Shown: positions 42,741-56,048 of the stretch, piece after piece
Layout: each line of letters begins with the position of its first letter
Position numbering within the stretch: position 1 is the first letter of the stretch
Source: Macropodus opercularis
Taxonomy: Eukaryota > Chordata > Actinopteri > Anabantiformes > Osphronemidae
Length of the DNA stretch: 64,000 nucleotides
Assembly: GCA_030770545.1 (NCBI GenBank)
Contig: CM061105.1
Location: 5,997,001 to 6,061,000 of the forward strand
Direction: 5' to 3'
Program-made: the position numbers and the translations under genes
The notes under the pieces: model-generated
What the model was told of the DNA's origin: nothing
The model's input: the letters and a program-made list of their open reading frames with translations, nothing else
Databases searched by the model: none

Positions 42741-43780
42741 CTTTAAATGGAAAAATGCTGACTTTAAATTGTGTGACACAAAAGCCCTGTGAAACATGAC
42801 TGTACATGTAGGTATTTCTAATTGTGAAGTGGTGATTGGACTCTTTAAGCAGGAAAAACAACAATTAATACAAAGAATAAAAAAAAAAAAAACTAAACAG
42901 AAATCTGCTCTTTAACATTTTGAAATTGTCAAGCGGTGACGCTTGTACAGAACATAGCCTCTGTCTCCTGTCAGTAACTTCTCATTCTCCCTGTCTATCA
43001 ATTTTTCCCTCGCTCCCTTCATCTTCGCCAGTGGTCCCAGAGGTAATTACAACGAGGTTCAGACGGTGGTTCTGGAGACCTGGGAGTCTCCACCAACCGT
43101 TATTCTCCAGATCAATTGAAGTGGAGTAAACTGAAGACACACTCTCACAAGCGCAGAACAATTAAAAGTCAACAGGGGACTAAGATTCACACACACACAC
43201 GGACATACCTCACTTGTACAAACATACAAACATATCCTACAAATGAACATATTCCCGTCAGTGATCACTACACCTACTGTCCATGTATGTGCTGTGTGCA
43301 ATCGAGTGGAAGTGAATTCAACGGCGCTTGAAACCAGTCAGGCAGACGAGGAATCCTACTCGATAACGGCTTCAAAACAGCCTACTAGCGAGGAGCCAAA
43401 CAAACCTTTGCTCACAGCACACGTTTGCGTGTTTCTTCTTCAAAGGATGAGACGCTAATAGACTCCACAGTCTTCGTCCCCAGAGTTTCACGCGCCTGAA
43501 TACGAGATGCAGGGGGGATCAACTGTATCAAATAAAAACAGAGACTGACAGATGCTAATTGATTGAGACGTAGCCAAGGACAAAAGCAAAAACTTGATAA
43601 AAGCTGTAGGAGGAAGTCAAATGAAGGACATTTGATGAAACCTCATTAGACATAAAAGACACTGAGGAGATCAAATGTATGATGAAATTATAATATAGCA
43701 AAGGTTTCTTTAGAAGCTGCTGTTCCATAATATTCATGTAGGTGCATGCATGTACACACAAGCAGACACACACAGGGGCG

Positions 43781-43800
43781 GTGTGTGTGTGTGTGTGTGT
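43781..43800. repeat. (GT)10 microsatellite
   Basis: Perfect GT run. An (AC)10 run follows at 43961-43980, in inverted orientation. Confidence 0.92.
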
Positions 43801-46800
43801 TGTTCAGCAGCGGGGAGACTAATGCACGGCTAAGCCCTGTGTGTGCACAGTTGGATGCTGGGAACAGTCTCTTCTTATATGCATCTAAATATAGTCACAC
43901 TCCTCTTGCTGTGTGTGGACTCTCACTTAGTCTCTCTTTCTGTTTCACTGATTTGAGAGCACACACACACACACACACACCTCAATAAACACTCAGGGTT
44001 ACCGCAACTTTTGTCTCGCACGAACTTGTGCGTCTCTGTGTGTGAGTGTCTCGTGAGGACGGTGGTGAAGTAGGGCAGGCTGGAGGAAAGTGGGGCGACA
44101 GGGGGGCGGGAAGCGAGCCCAGTCAGAATATCAATAATGGATAAACATGTTGCCATCAGGAGGGACTGAAGGAGAGGGAGATGTGGAGAGACAGAGGACC
44201 TGGGAGAAAGAGTGAAGAGAGAGGACAAAGGACAAGAGGAGAGAGAGGAAAAGCAATCAACAGGCAGGAGGACAATGAGTAAGAGGAGAGTCTACGGCCT
44301 GGGCGTTTAAAAGATCATTTACCCAAATTAGCGAAACAGACTTTCTTACTTATCTTACTTACTTAAGTGCGATGGTCATAAAGAGAGTCTTTAACTGTCG
44401 AGGGAATCCCTCTCTCTGCTGCATCTCCTGCTCCAGAGGCAGATCTAAACTCCTGTACCTCTGCTCGAACCGATGCCTGGATCGAGTGCGTGCGGTCACT
44501 CAGAACCTGGAACATACTATCTCAGATGAAGGTGCGTTAGAGCGAAGTGTATGTTGTCTAGCTACTTGCTGACTAAGCAGGGCTTGAGAAGCAGGGTTGC
44601 TCACCCCAGAAAATAAAAGCTGACTCCAACGGAGGAACCTGGACTCAGACTTTAGAAAGAGATGCCCTTTTAGTGGTTTTTATGCAATGCTGTAGCCACA
44701 ACCAATTCATTTCAAGTTACAAGTTAAGTTTGTCACTTCCAAATGTAAAATTGTGCTTCAAACGAAAAGCCGACTCTATGAAACGTGATTAGATTCCTCT
44801 CCGTTGATGCGGGCACAGCAACCACCCCCATTAGTGTGACACTGCACCGCAGTCACGCCCCTGATAGGGAGAGGGTGGGGCGGGCGGATGGGTGGGGGCG
44901 AGGGGTGAGTCACCGAGTGAAATAACGCAAGGTCGAGTTTGGAGCTGGACCATTTTTCACATTTAAGTAGGCGAGCCAGTGTGAGAGGTGAGCCATCCAG
45001 CAGTGTTCCAGATCCATTTAGCCTAAGGTAAATGATGAAAATAGGATGCGCAGGGCTGTGCTCTGCACGCCATTGTCGCCCCTGATTCATATTTACGCAG
45101 CCTCTAGCATAAAATTAGGTGTGTGTGTGTGTTGTTCAGTGCCCTGAGTGTGTGAAAGAGTAAAAGAGAGGAATGTGTTCTGAGGTTTTCTGCTACAAGG
45201 CATCCCAGCACTTACAGGACCTCTTCACACACCAGTGTGTTCAGTGTGTTTTCATGTGTTTCCTGTGTGTGTTGAAACCCCTTTAACTCATCACTGATTG
45301 GCTCCTTGGCTCCTGCGTTCGATCCACCCAAGGCGTGTTTTGGCGGCTGAGTAACTCCCTCTCACCACGAGGGGCTCGTTGCTCATGGCAACATCAGCTG
45401 CGTCCACCTTTCTGGTCTCTTCTTACATTAAAACCGGCAGTAATAGACAAAAAAGGGAGGCTTGGTTCATGCTAGGTGTTGAATTCCACTCCATTAAAAC
45501 CTCCCGAAGCAAATTGTTGCAGCATTTGATCGTGATGAACATCGATGGCAGACTAGTTGTGGCCCAGATCTCCAGCAGGTTGTATGTAACCATGAGTGTG
45601 TGTAAACACACTTGACGGCCCTCTTCAGTCCTCGTCCCTGTGTACAAGCCTCTCTATTATTCCTTCCTTAATGACACTAATTAGACTGTTCCCTTTAATT
45701 AATCTGTCCTTGATTGAGGGAGTGTTTGTCTGTGTGCGAGGGCTGGGTTGGGTTTTTTTGTGTGCATTGCTGCCAATGAGGCCTGATAATCAGACGGCTA
45801 ATCCCACTGATCCTGATGCTGTGCGAGTCGCTGATAGAAAATGAAATGTCAGGCAGAGTTTGACGCAGCGCGTGAGACTCCCTGAACTCCTCGTGCTGTT
45901 GCCATCGAGCTACTATAACTATACATCTGCAATTATCCGGGTGAAGAGAGTGCAAGTGGTCTCCTTTACATCTGACTAATAACTTGCAAAGGCTGCAGAC
46001 TAGTGGAGTAGTTGTCTGGGATGCCTGAGAAATCCTTTTACAATCTACAATCTCCGTCCTTTCTTCGTTTCCTCTTGGCTGTTTATTTTGATTTGCCTCA
46101 GGCCCTGTGCAGCAACCCTGCACACCTCAGTAGAGAAAAAGAGACAGTGTTTCTGCTTATTGACTTTCTGTTTTCATTCTATAATTGTTGCCATGAAGCA
46201 TAATTAAACTTCATTGTTCATTCCTTCATCCTTTCTCTGTCTCTCTGCTGCGCTCGCTCTCTGCTCGTCGTGTGTTAGAAAGTAATTATATCTCAGTGTG
46301 CCTGCGAGACGGCACACTCCTGATCCACTGATGAGAGCAGGCTGGGAGGTTGAATATAATGAAATGGAATATATTACAGGACGCCGACGCGCCATAGGCC
46401 TGGCTTTCCAGAGACCTGCTGCTCCGACGTAATGCCCCGAGAGCTACGCGCAAATTTCTGCCATCATCACAGGGAAAGGATTTACTTATTTTACACTTAA
46501 TACGAACGTGTCAGACGTTCTGCACCTCCAGTCAGTCCATGGTGTCAGGCTTAATCATCCTGCACTGTTGTTGTGCACAAGACACAGAACCTGCTGGGAA
46601 AAACTCTTTTGCACTTTGCATGTTTGTTTTTTTCTCGTGACAGCTACAAAATCTCATCCAGCACTCGGGATAATTAAAAGCAACATATCCTGTGATCAGA
46701 GAGGGAAATAAAGCGACAGCCTCCTCTAAAGCTGCATTTGCAGTTGGCTCCCTTGGTATTTTCTTTCATGCAAGCGTAGCAAGAAAGGTGAGAGATCCTT

Positions 46801-49368
46801 CATATGAACACACTGACACGTCACCCCACTCGTGCGTTTTCAACTGCAGAAACCTCCCGAGTGGGCGCACGGTGAGCTGTTTGTTTGTCTGTCTAACACA
46901 CGGACGCCCCTGCTGATTTAAAGCAGTCACATTATTTCATCAAAAATAGAAACAGAAGAAAATAGTTGGAGGCTTACGCAAACGTTTTTGGTATAGTTTT
47001 GCAAAAGGTTGGAGCAAAAGCTACGTCCTAAAAAGACCTGTGGACATAATGTAGAAATATGGTGATGGGTGAGGTTATGATGTCATCATGCACCGAAACG
47101 CCACAGATCACACACATCACTGCCGCAAACATTCAACATAACAAGACTTTTAAGGCTTAAATTTGCTGCATGAATCAGAATTTATATTTAGCTCTTGCAC
47201 ACAACGAATATTTCTCATTTCCTCAAACATATCTTTGTTATTTCTTAAGATAAATGCTTCTTACTGGTGAAAATGGAAGATGTTTTTTCCGGTTTTTATT
47301 AAGAGGGAAATGAGCAGAATCATAACGGGCAAAGATGATGTTATGGGGACAGCAGGTGTGACATTAGCAGAAGGTCAAAGGTCGAGCACATCTGTCATGT
47401 AAACTCGCTCGGTGATAAGTTGGCTACGAGTTGAACTCTGCTGCTCGTGAAAAGAGGCTTAGACACCGTCTGCCCCTGAGCTCTGCCACCTTAACAGAGA
47501 AGAGATGACTGAGACACACGTACGCAGATTGAGGCTCTGCTCAGGGCTGAAGTATTAAAATCTACGAAGTAAGAGATACAGAGAGACCTGAAAGGGGGAA
47601 ATGAAAGACAAAATACGAGACAGCTTAGGGAGGTGGCACCTCTGTCACAGAGCAAAGGAGTCGGCATCACGGCATCAGCATACAAACACCGCTGTAATAA
47701 AGCGCCAGCAGTCCTGAGCTCTACGCACGCAGACCTATCCATCTCCCCTATGCATTATTCACCACACACAGCCATTTTACCGCCCAGCGCACCCGGCAAA
47801 GATTGGTTCCACTTTTTATTTATCTGTTTTTCATCCCCTCCCCTCCTTTTCCTGCTCCTTCCTTTCTGCAGCTTTTCAATTAAATTAAGGCAAGCGCGAC
47901 ACTAAATCCAAGCGGCAGAGGCTGCCCACATGACAATTAGACTGTCAGCCAGACAGAAAAAGAGGCAGAGAGGAGATAGTGAACACGACCCAGGTAAGCT
48001 GGCAGTACTGAAACGCTCATTTAGGGCAGCGAACCAAAGCCCAGACAATGTGCCACAGGCCACTAAGACCATGCATTGTAGTTCTCTGAGACCACATTCT
48101 GCTCTGATTACCAGACAAATATTATTCAGGGTCAAATTTCAATATTTAAATTTGACTTCAATACTGAAATAGACCCAGTTTTTTAAATAGAATGAACATT
48201 AACTAAATTCATTTCAGCGAGGTTATAATAAAGCACTACTGATTAAACCAAAATGGCATTTTTTGGCAGACGCTCCACCTGTGATGAACGGCCATTATCG
48301 AGCCTCATAATCAGTGAGTGATGTTACACCCCAGCTTTGCAGAGGTGCTGCTGCTGCGAAGGAGGACGACACCCCACAGGTGCAGCCCACGGGCTCCGTA
48401 GCGACGGGCCAAGAGAGAGCAAGGGTCAGAAGACGGTCGGAAGAAGACACAGTCGCCTCTTGAAACTAAAGGGATAAAGCAGGGAAGGAAGTAGAGGTAA
48501 CGAATAGCAGCCAAAGGCCTCAGCATAGAAAATGAAGGAGAAGGAATTAAGACCAAAGTGATCACTTTTTTTTTTCACAGCTGGCTGAACTGACCATTTT
48601 CCTTGCTTCTCATCAGCTATGAACCAGGCTTTCTGTGCTTCCACTCGCCTGCTAATTTTGTTTTTAGAACACAAATTCTTTCTAGCATCAGAGTAGCTGA
48701 CGAGGAGATTACTACTCGCTCCTCCGGGCGATATTTGGAAAATGTTTCTCCTAATAATCTTCCGCAAAAGCCTGGATTCAGCAGAACGCCAGCCCAAATA
48801 TTTCAAGAAAGTGAATAATGGGAAAAACTGGAAGCTGTTAATCACCTCCAGACAAACTCTCTGTCTGTTTAGACCCCTGTGTCCACTCTCTGCATCCGCT
48901 TCTTTAAGTGAAGTCACGTTTGGTGAGTTGAAATTCAGAGACATGAAGTGCGATTTAACCGACAACCTTTTCAGAACCACTAGGATGGAAATGCAACACC
49001 CAGCGTTGCATGTGGACACACACGTGTGCTGTGTGTGTCCTTTCATACGTCCTTCAGTGACACTGAAGAACAAATCCCTTACTTTGTAGTTTCCCTGGCA
49101 ACAGTTGATGCGCACACACACACACACACACAGCATGTGTCCTTCCACCTCCGGTTAAACGTGGACATTTTTGAAAATGTGGGTCTGTAGGTTGTCGACT
49201 GCGACAGGTAAAACAAGATTCTTCTTTTTTTTAAAGACAATTGGGAGTCGGCAGCCATTTCATGGTGGCCGGTGTTCCTAAAACGAGCAGGGACAGAACC
49301 CAAACCGAGCAATTAGCGAAAAGGTCAGGCTGGATAGATAGTTTCGCATTTTGTGAAGGAGTGGAAGC

Positions 49369-49392
49369 ACACACACACACACACACACACAC
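49369..49392. repeat. (AC)12 microsatellite
   Basis: Perfect AC run of about 24 bases. Confidence 0.92.
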
Positions 49393-52300
49393 TCACATAG
49401 CAGGTCCTACTATTATACTCTTAGGGGAAAGAACAGTCTGTGGAATGTATTTCATCCTCAAAGCCAAACCCAAAATGAATCACTGTTGAGAAGCCAACGT
49501 ACCAGATTTGCAGAATTTTTGTATATTTCTTTTATTCTTCTGAGCTCGTTCATCATAGACACACGTAATCTCACGTGTATTTGTGCGCGTCACGTGTCAT
49601 GTCCGGGGGGGGGGGGGTTGGCGGTTATGCTGTCATGAAAACGCACCAGGAGTAAGAGAGGAAGAGGATTAGTTAGGAATACAGAAGAATAAAAAGAAGG
49701 GAGGGAGAGAGGAAGACACCAAGGGAAAGCGGGGGAGACGCTCAGCGGTGGGAGAACACAGAAAAGTCATAACCCAGATTCAATTAATGTCTGATTGCTG
49801 TTCTATTGCTGTAATATTGTACAGCTGAGAGCGGTTTCATATTTCAAACAAAGGCCAAGCGTCAGCCTCATTTATGATCTGCCTCACACACACACGGACG
49901 GTTTCTCGCACCTCGTACGAGGGAAAGGGGAGAACGACAACACGGCACAACAGAAACAACAGTAGACAAAGTGATGACATCCACAAAAAAACGCAGTGTA
50001 CGTAAGCAGCGGCGAGGGAGAGCGAGGAGAGGTGGCACTCAGTCTGCGGGGGGGGGTGTTTGGTGGGCTGAGTGACAGCCTATTTGTTTGGGATGATGAA
50101 GATATTTCCGTCCAGGCAGCCATTTGTAGCTTTAGCGCCTAGGACAGGCTGTCACATCTGCTTTAGGCCTCCATCCTGCCTGCACACTGCTGCCGTCATG
50201 CACGCATCAGCACGTGCTGGATGCCTCCCCATACGCCACAACAGGTGTGTAGCTGTGTGGAAAAAAAACTGCTCACTTTTGGGGAACCATTACCAGCACA
50301 TCAGTCTAGGGCTGAATTATTTAAGGCCAACACACCTACACACATTATCCTCACCTTCCCTGTGTTGCTCTGTGTGAAAGGGTTATCACCCCTCTCGCCT
50401 GTTTTTAAGGGACGACGATGGGCATCATCATGTAGACGTACGAACACACTAATTGTCTTTCTCTGCAGAGTCCAGACTTTGTGAGCACGTAAGTGGCTTT
50501 TGGGGAGACTGGAGGCAGAGAACAAGACGAACGCACACACGCACACACGCACACACACACGCTTTCCCCTCTGTCTCTCTAACTCTTACTCAACACAAAT
50601 GAAGTGGCATAGTGGAGACATTGAACTCTGCTTGAACTCGGGGTAACGGGGAGGTGAGAGGCAGGACACATGCACACGCACAACACACTAACAGACGCTG
50701 GGTGACCTACTACACAGATTTTAGTGTTGTGCTTGACTAATGTAAGTGAAATGGCTGTACAGTATGTGATCACGGGTAAAACACAGCCTCGGAGTGACGT
50801 CACTGCTTAGGGCCAGATTCCCATTAACCTATTTTCAGACCTTCCCTCTGAAATTCGGCTTGTATGATGTGCGCTTCTCTCGCTTCTGTCATGACCAGAA
50901 CAAGGCTCCACAGTAATTGTTTTAACCAAGCAGACGGATGACGACTTTTAAAATTCCATATTTCTAATAAACTCAGTATTGAGTATGTGTCTTTCATAAG
51001 CTTCAGAAGGAGGTTAAACGATGCTCGATGGCTTTTTTATGAAGAGGTTCTGGTGTAGCCTGGTTGTGATGGTGGGGTTCCCTCTAAAAGATTAATGTGT
51101 AACTTTGCGTGACCCCGGCTCACTGCCTCACTAAGTCGCATCGGCAACCTTGGCCTGGAGTGTTCACCAAGAGCTGTTAGCCATGGCTCATCACACACAT
51201 GCACACACAAAGAAGCGCACGTCCATGGAGCCTACACACAAGTGGACACACAAAAAGGGGGGGGGGCACATACTTCAAGTGGGGCCAAACAATCGCATAC
51301 ACACAGAGGGTTGTGTGTGCACACCTTCATCGATTCCTACACGCACGCGCAGACGCACACATCTACCGGCTAACTGGTCGTTGATCAAGCCAATCTAAAT
51401 GCTAAACAAGAATGTGTCTCAGGAGCGAACTACTGGCTGTCTGCAGACTGTGTCTCCTGCAGGAAGACGTAGAATTCACGTGCGTGTGTGCTTGTGTCTA
51501 TGTGTATGCGTAAGTTGGGTCTCCTCCAAAAAAAAAGACTTTCTTCATCCATAAATAACAAGAGTGGGATAAATAATGCCACCGGGACACACCCACCAAA
51601 ACACGCAACACAGCTTAAAGGCACAAAACAGATACGTGTGATAATGGTGTTGGGTCGTTTCTACTGTTGGTTACACCCACTAATTTTTCATAAAAGGTGA
51701 AATAGGGGCATTAGTAGTGTGCCTTTAAGAAAATATGTAGGGTAGGAGGATGCGGACAGCATGCACCTGTATGCGTGGCTGTGGAGTGTGTGTGTATACC
51801 TGAGCCAATGAGAACACACAGAGGACACCGTGATGAAGATTGACTTGTTGAATAATGAAAATCCGCTGCAGCCGTCCTCGGAGAGACGGAGCGAGAGGAG
51901 AGAGACGAGAGAGCCGAGTAATGAAGTAATGAAGGAGCAAACGGCTCAGAGGTTCGCACGGTGGAGAAGGGAAGGTCTCTGGGGAGCGGAGAGAACGGAG
52001 CGAAGAAAGAGTGAGGATGTGGACTAGAGAGAACAAAGTCAGGTTTAGCATGAAGCAGGGTACCTGAGCACACACACCGAGGTAATATCTTATTCGTGAG
52101 CCAACGCATGTGGTCAACTGAACAATTTATGGTGCAACAGCTCGCTTCAAACGTTGTCTCTACATGCGTCAAAAAAAAGAGGAGAGGGCTCAGGTGTAAG
52201 ACTGGAAGACTTTTAGGCTTTATCGTAAATCCCATGGCAACCGTGATCTATAATTCATACCGGACAAATAGAGGCGACACCAGAAGGACCACAAAATCCT

Positions 52301-55158
52301 GGTACACACACTGAAACACACACACTTCCAAAGCCTCATCATCCACTGCCACGCACACAATCTCTATTCTTTCAGGCAATCTGTGGAATGACTGTGTCTC
52401 TTGGGGTGTAGGCTAAACACCCATCGCTATGGTGATGGAGCTCGGGCTCTATCCAGCAAGACAGAGATGATATATAGAGATGTTCATCCTTCGTGGACAG
52501 CCACGAGGGGGACCCAGCAGCCAAATAAAACCAGCGCCTAAAGGGCCTCGGGGCTTTTCAATAAGGGGGGGGAACTGTTGCTTGAGGCAGCCGGTGAAGA
52601 TATCCGTCACGTCACCCGACAATCGAGAGCAGCAGATCACTGAATGTTAACGTCAGCCCAAACGTGCGTGAGCTATCTGTCGTAAATGAACCTGGGTGCT
52701 GATGATGCTTATTCATTACTGTCAGCCTTGTCTGATTTAATTCCCTGACACGGGGACACGAGGCCACAAGGTGATACAATCTGCCTGTATGCTATATATA
52801 CTGTACTATATATGTGTGCATATAATAAGCAGGACGATGTGTGTAATTACAAGTAGATACACATTTTAACCAGAATAGCGTGAGGGTTGGTAGGTATTTG
52901 GCCTCTGATGCCCCAGGATTACTATCCAGCATCTTTTATTCCTCTCTACTCTTCAGGGTGAGAGAGAAGCCAGGGTTGGGTGAAAAAGGATAAAAGGGGA
53001 GGGAGGAATATGATTTATCCCTCACGCTACTTGATGAATCTGCTTTGGGTGGCTAAACTATTTATGAGCCTCATAGCTAAATTCCTCCATGCGTCTCTTC
53101 CCTTTCTCGCCTCGGAACCCAAATCTAATTCAGGCCCGGCGAAACACACACATACACGTGCGGCCGCCGTGCGCGTACACAAATTTTTAGCACAAAGTCA
53201 CTAAAACCCTTACGTGCGCACGCATACAGACACACTTGCGTGATGATTAGCATTTGCACCCCGCCTGTACACAAATCCATATTTCATGAGGGGAAAAGGC
53301 AGAAGTGTCTAGTGCGGCAGGTTTGTTTCTTGTGAAGACCAAAGAGCAGCAAAGAGATGAGCAGAGATCCTATTATCTTAGCATGTCAGGGTCTCTCCTC
53401 TGGGTGATTTCCATCTCTCTTTAAGAGACAGAGGAGAACTGGGAGCCTTGTTTACTGAAGAAAGGAAATTTGGTAAACATATCAAGTGTCCGCCTTCATC
53501 TGTGCACAAATAACATTTAATGGCAATTCACATCCTGTGAAATTAAAACCAATGATGGTGGAATATGTATGAGATGCTGCTTCACGACTTCAGTATATTT
53601 ACTGCCATAAGTTTGCATATCAATATTTTTTGGAAAAGGTAGCTAAGCGGGAATCCTGGCAACGAGCAACAGAAAAGAGGAATTTTGAGTTTGGCTGCTT
53701 GAGACGGCTTCGTGAATTCGTTTAAAAAGTTGGAGAACAGCTAGTTTTTAGGGGTTTGCTGGTAATTAAAAAATGCAAATAAGGCGCGTTGCATAAATGA
53801 TGAATGCTTGAAACACACTGTATGTTAATGTAACTGAACATTGTACCAGGGGAAACTTCCAGTAAACTACTCTCTGTTAATGTTACTGAACTGCGTGGCA
53901 CCTCGGAGCAGAACCGCTGCTGCGAGACCTTTCAACTCCATCTGTAAGTCAGCCGAAGGTTCGCTCACCAGATTTTCCCACGCCCTTGGCTTTGTAGATA
54001 AGCGGCGGCTCTAATGCTGCATGCAGTCGGCATTACAGATCAATGTGCAACAATAATATGTACCAAAGAGCTTCAACATCCATTTCTTAATCTTCTAATC
54101 AGCTCAGAATCACAAGCGTGCTGTGAAATCTATCTCAAATGCACTTGTGATCAAGATTATTTTGCTTATCGTACAGAACATGAATTAACAAAGCCGACAT
54201 ATTGTGCCTGAGAGGTGGCGTTCAGTCGCAGTGGTGTGACCCGTGAATTGAAATCGCTAAACAATGAGGCTGAGCCGTTGGTTCCTGGCTGAGAACTTGT
54301 TGAACAGTGTGGTTTTGTCCCAGCGTCATTAGAACAATAAACACGTTTCCGTGTACAGATGCGTCTGGGAAAACAGAAACGTCTTAAGTCATAAGTCTGT
54401 GCACGTTAAAAGATCAAGGACAAAGAAATTAAAGGAGCAGTTTGACAATTTGGGACAAGTGGTAACAGACAGATCAAAGCGGAGGCAAGAACAAAAACAG
54501 GCTGGTCCACCTCTTTATTTTCACTGGTCCACTTTTCCTCTTTGTCTTCTAGGTTTTTAGTCGCATTTCAATCAGCGTAGTCTTATAATTCACAAGAACT
54601 GACAGTAAAGATGGAGCAAAACAGACGAGCAGAATCCACTTTTCATAGTTTGGGCCTTGTTTTCTTTTTACATTCACAGTAAGAAACAAAGAGAAAACAA
54701 GTGGCGAAGTAAAAGAAGGTCACGGTCGTCTTGATTCGACATGAGTTGGTGAAGTAAACTGTAGGGTTTCAGAGGATGAAGAAGCAGAATGGGGCATGAA
54801 TGGAGGGATGAGGAGGATGGAAATGTAGGGGGGGGGGGGGTGTAAACAGTCAGACGGGTGATCCTTGCCTTAAAACTGCTACCATCAAACCCAGAGACAA
54901 GCTCTGTTCTCCTTTCTCTCTGCTCTTGTCATTTCCCTGTCATCACACCCGCCTCATCATCAGCATCACATAATCTTGATGTGTGTTTGTTTCCCCGTCT
55001 GCTCAGACAGTTTCTGTTTTTGTCTCGCTGTCTGTTGCTTCCTGCCTGTCTCTCTCCAACCACCTCTCTCTCCCACCGGAGCGTTTGTTTGTTTGCGTCT
55101 GAAACATTCTAAACGAAAGGGTGTTGTTTTATTCGACAGGGCGGGAATGCTTGCGGGC

Positions 55159-55190
<32 letters not shown>
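55159..55190. repeat. (GT)n microsatellite
   Basis: GT run with one T interruption. Confidence 0.92.
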
Positions 55191-55191
<1 letters not shown>

Positions 55192-56007
55192 AGGGAGAGG
55201 GGAACACAGCGGTGCATGGCAAAGAGGTAATGAATTCCTGAGCGAAGCAACGACACACAACAGCTTGCAGATCAATTTTTAATAAGAAGTCTGCAGTTCA
55301 CAAGCAGTGCAAAAACTGTGTGCGCGTGTTTGATAAGAGCGGCGCGCTCGGCTTGCAAAGTAATAAACATATTGTAATCAGTGGCCTCTGACCAAAAAAA
55401 AACTAATCCCTGTGTCTGGATGGGTGTGTGCATCAGCGTACTGGTAATGCTCCCACTGGGAGAGAGGGGAGGATCAACTTGCTGCTTCATCTCTGGGTGC
55501 GGTGAGACTGGGCTTCGTTTCGCAAAACATTCTCATTAACCCGAAAAGCGCATACAGCGTCTGATCAACAGAAAAAGTTGGGGTTTCAGCCGCGTTCACA
55601 CTCGGTTACACCGCTAACGTAACGCAGGACACTGGCGCCGGCTGCTTTCAGGCAACGTAAGTGAACAAGTTCCCAGAATCAATTGGTTATAATGGTGTCA
55701 TCGTCGCCAAAGGCCACAAATATAAACATCCAAACATTTCATTTGTCTCTGTAGTGGATAGAGTCATTGTCTCCCCTGCATCACGGAGCTTCCTCTGAGC
55801 TTCAGCTGGCACACGACCACCATTATTCTCCTTTAGGATACAATTCCTTTATCTATGATGTGTTTTTTTTTTATTCTGGCTTGATTCTTCTTCATGTGTT
55901 AAAACAGTTGAATAGACATCAACTTGTCCTACTCATCTGAAAACCTGAAATAGTTTCTGTAGGTAACACACATTTACAGTAACCGCAGATTATACTGCTG
56001 ATAACAC

Positions 56008-56048
56008 AATAATAATAATAATAATATATAATATAATAATATAATATA
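56008..56048. repeat. (AAT)n / AT-rich imperfect array
   Basis: Six AAT units followed by mixed ATATAAT units. Confidence 0.9.

Larger units (their letters stand above)
42741..53999. other. Downstream intergenic DNA, no gene recognised
   Basis: Contains microsatellites, G runs (for example about 49604-49617), a homeodomain-core-rich stretch (about 45660-46300) and another near 53400-53850. The longest frame in the window (48426-49148, minus strand) starts inside a CA repeat and has no protein-like signature. Confidence 0.7.

Noticed and set aside
45312..45330. tRNA B-box-like motif (GCGTTCGATCC)
   Set aside because: No matching A box, anticodon arm or acceptor stem could be folded around it.
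46850..46871. 22-base exon-like segment between an AG and gtgagc
   Set aside because: The acceptor has a weak pyrimidine tract, and such short AG...GT pairs are expected by chance.
48426..49148. Longest minus-strand open frame (240 codons)
   Set aside because: It begins in a CA-repeat-derived Cys-Val run and shows no domain or protein-like pattern. It looks like a chance frame.
49604..49617. Long G runs here and at 54828-54840, 39036-39047 and elsewhere
   Set aside because: Single homopolymer runs rather than four spaced G tracts; common in fish intergenic DNA and prone to sequencing error.
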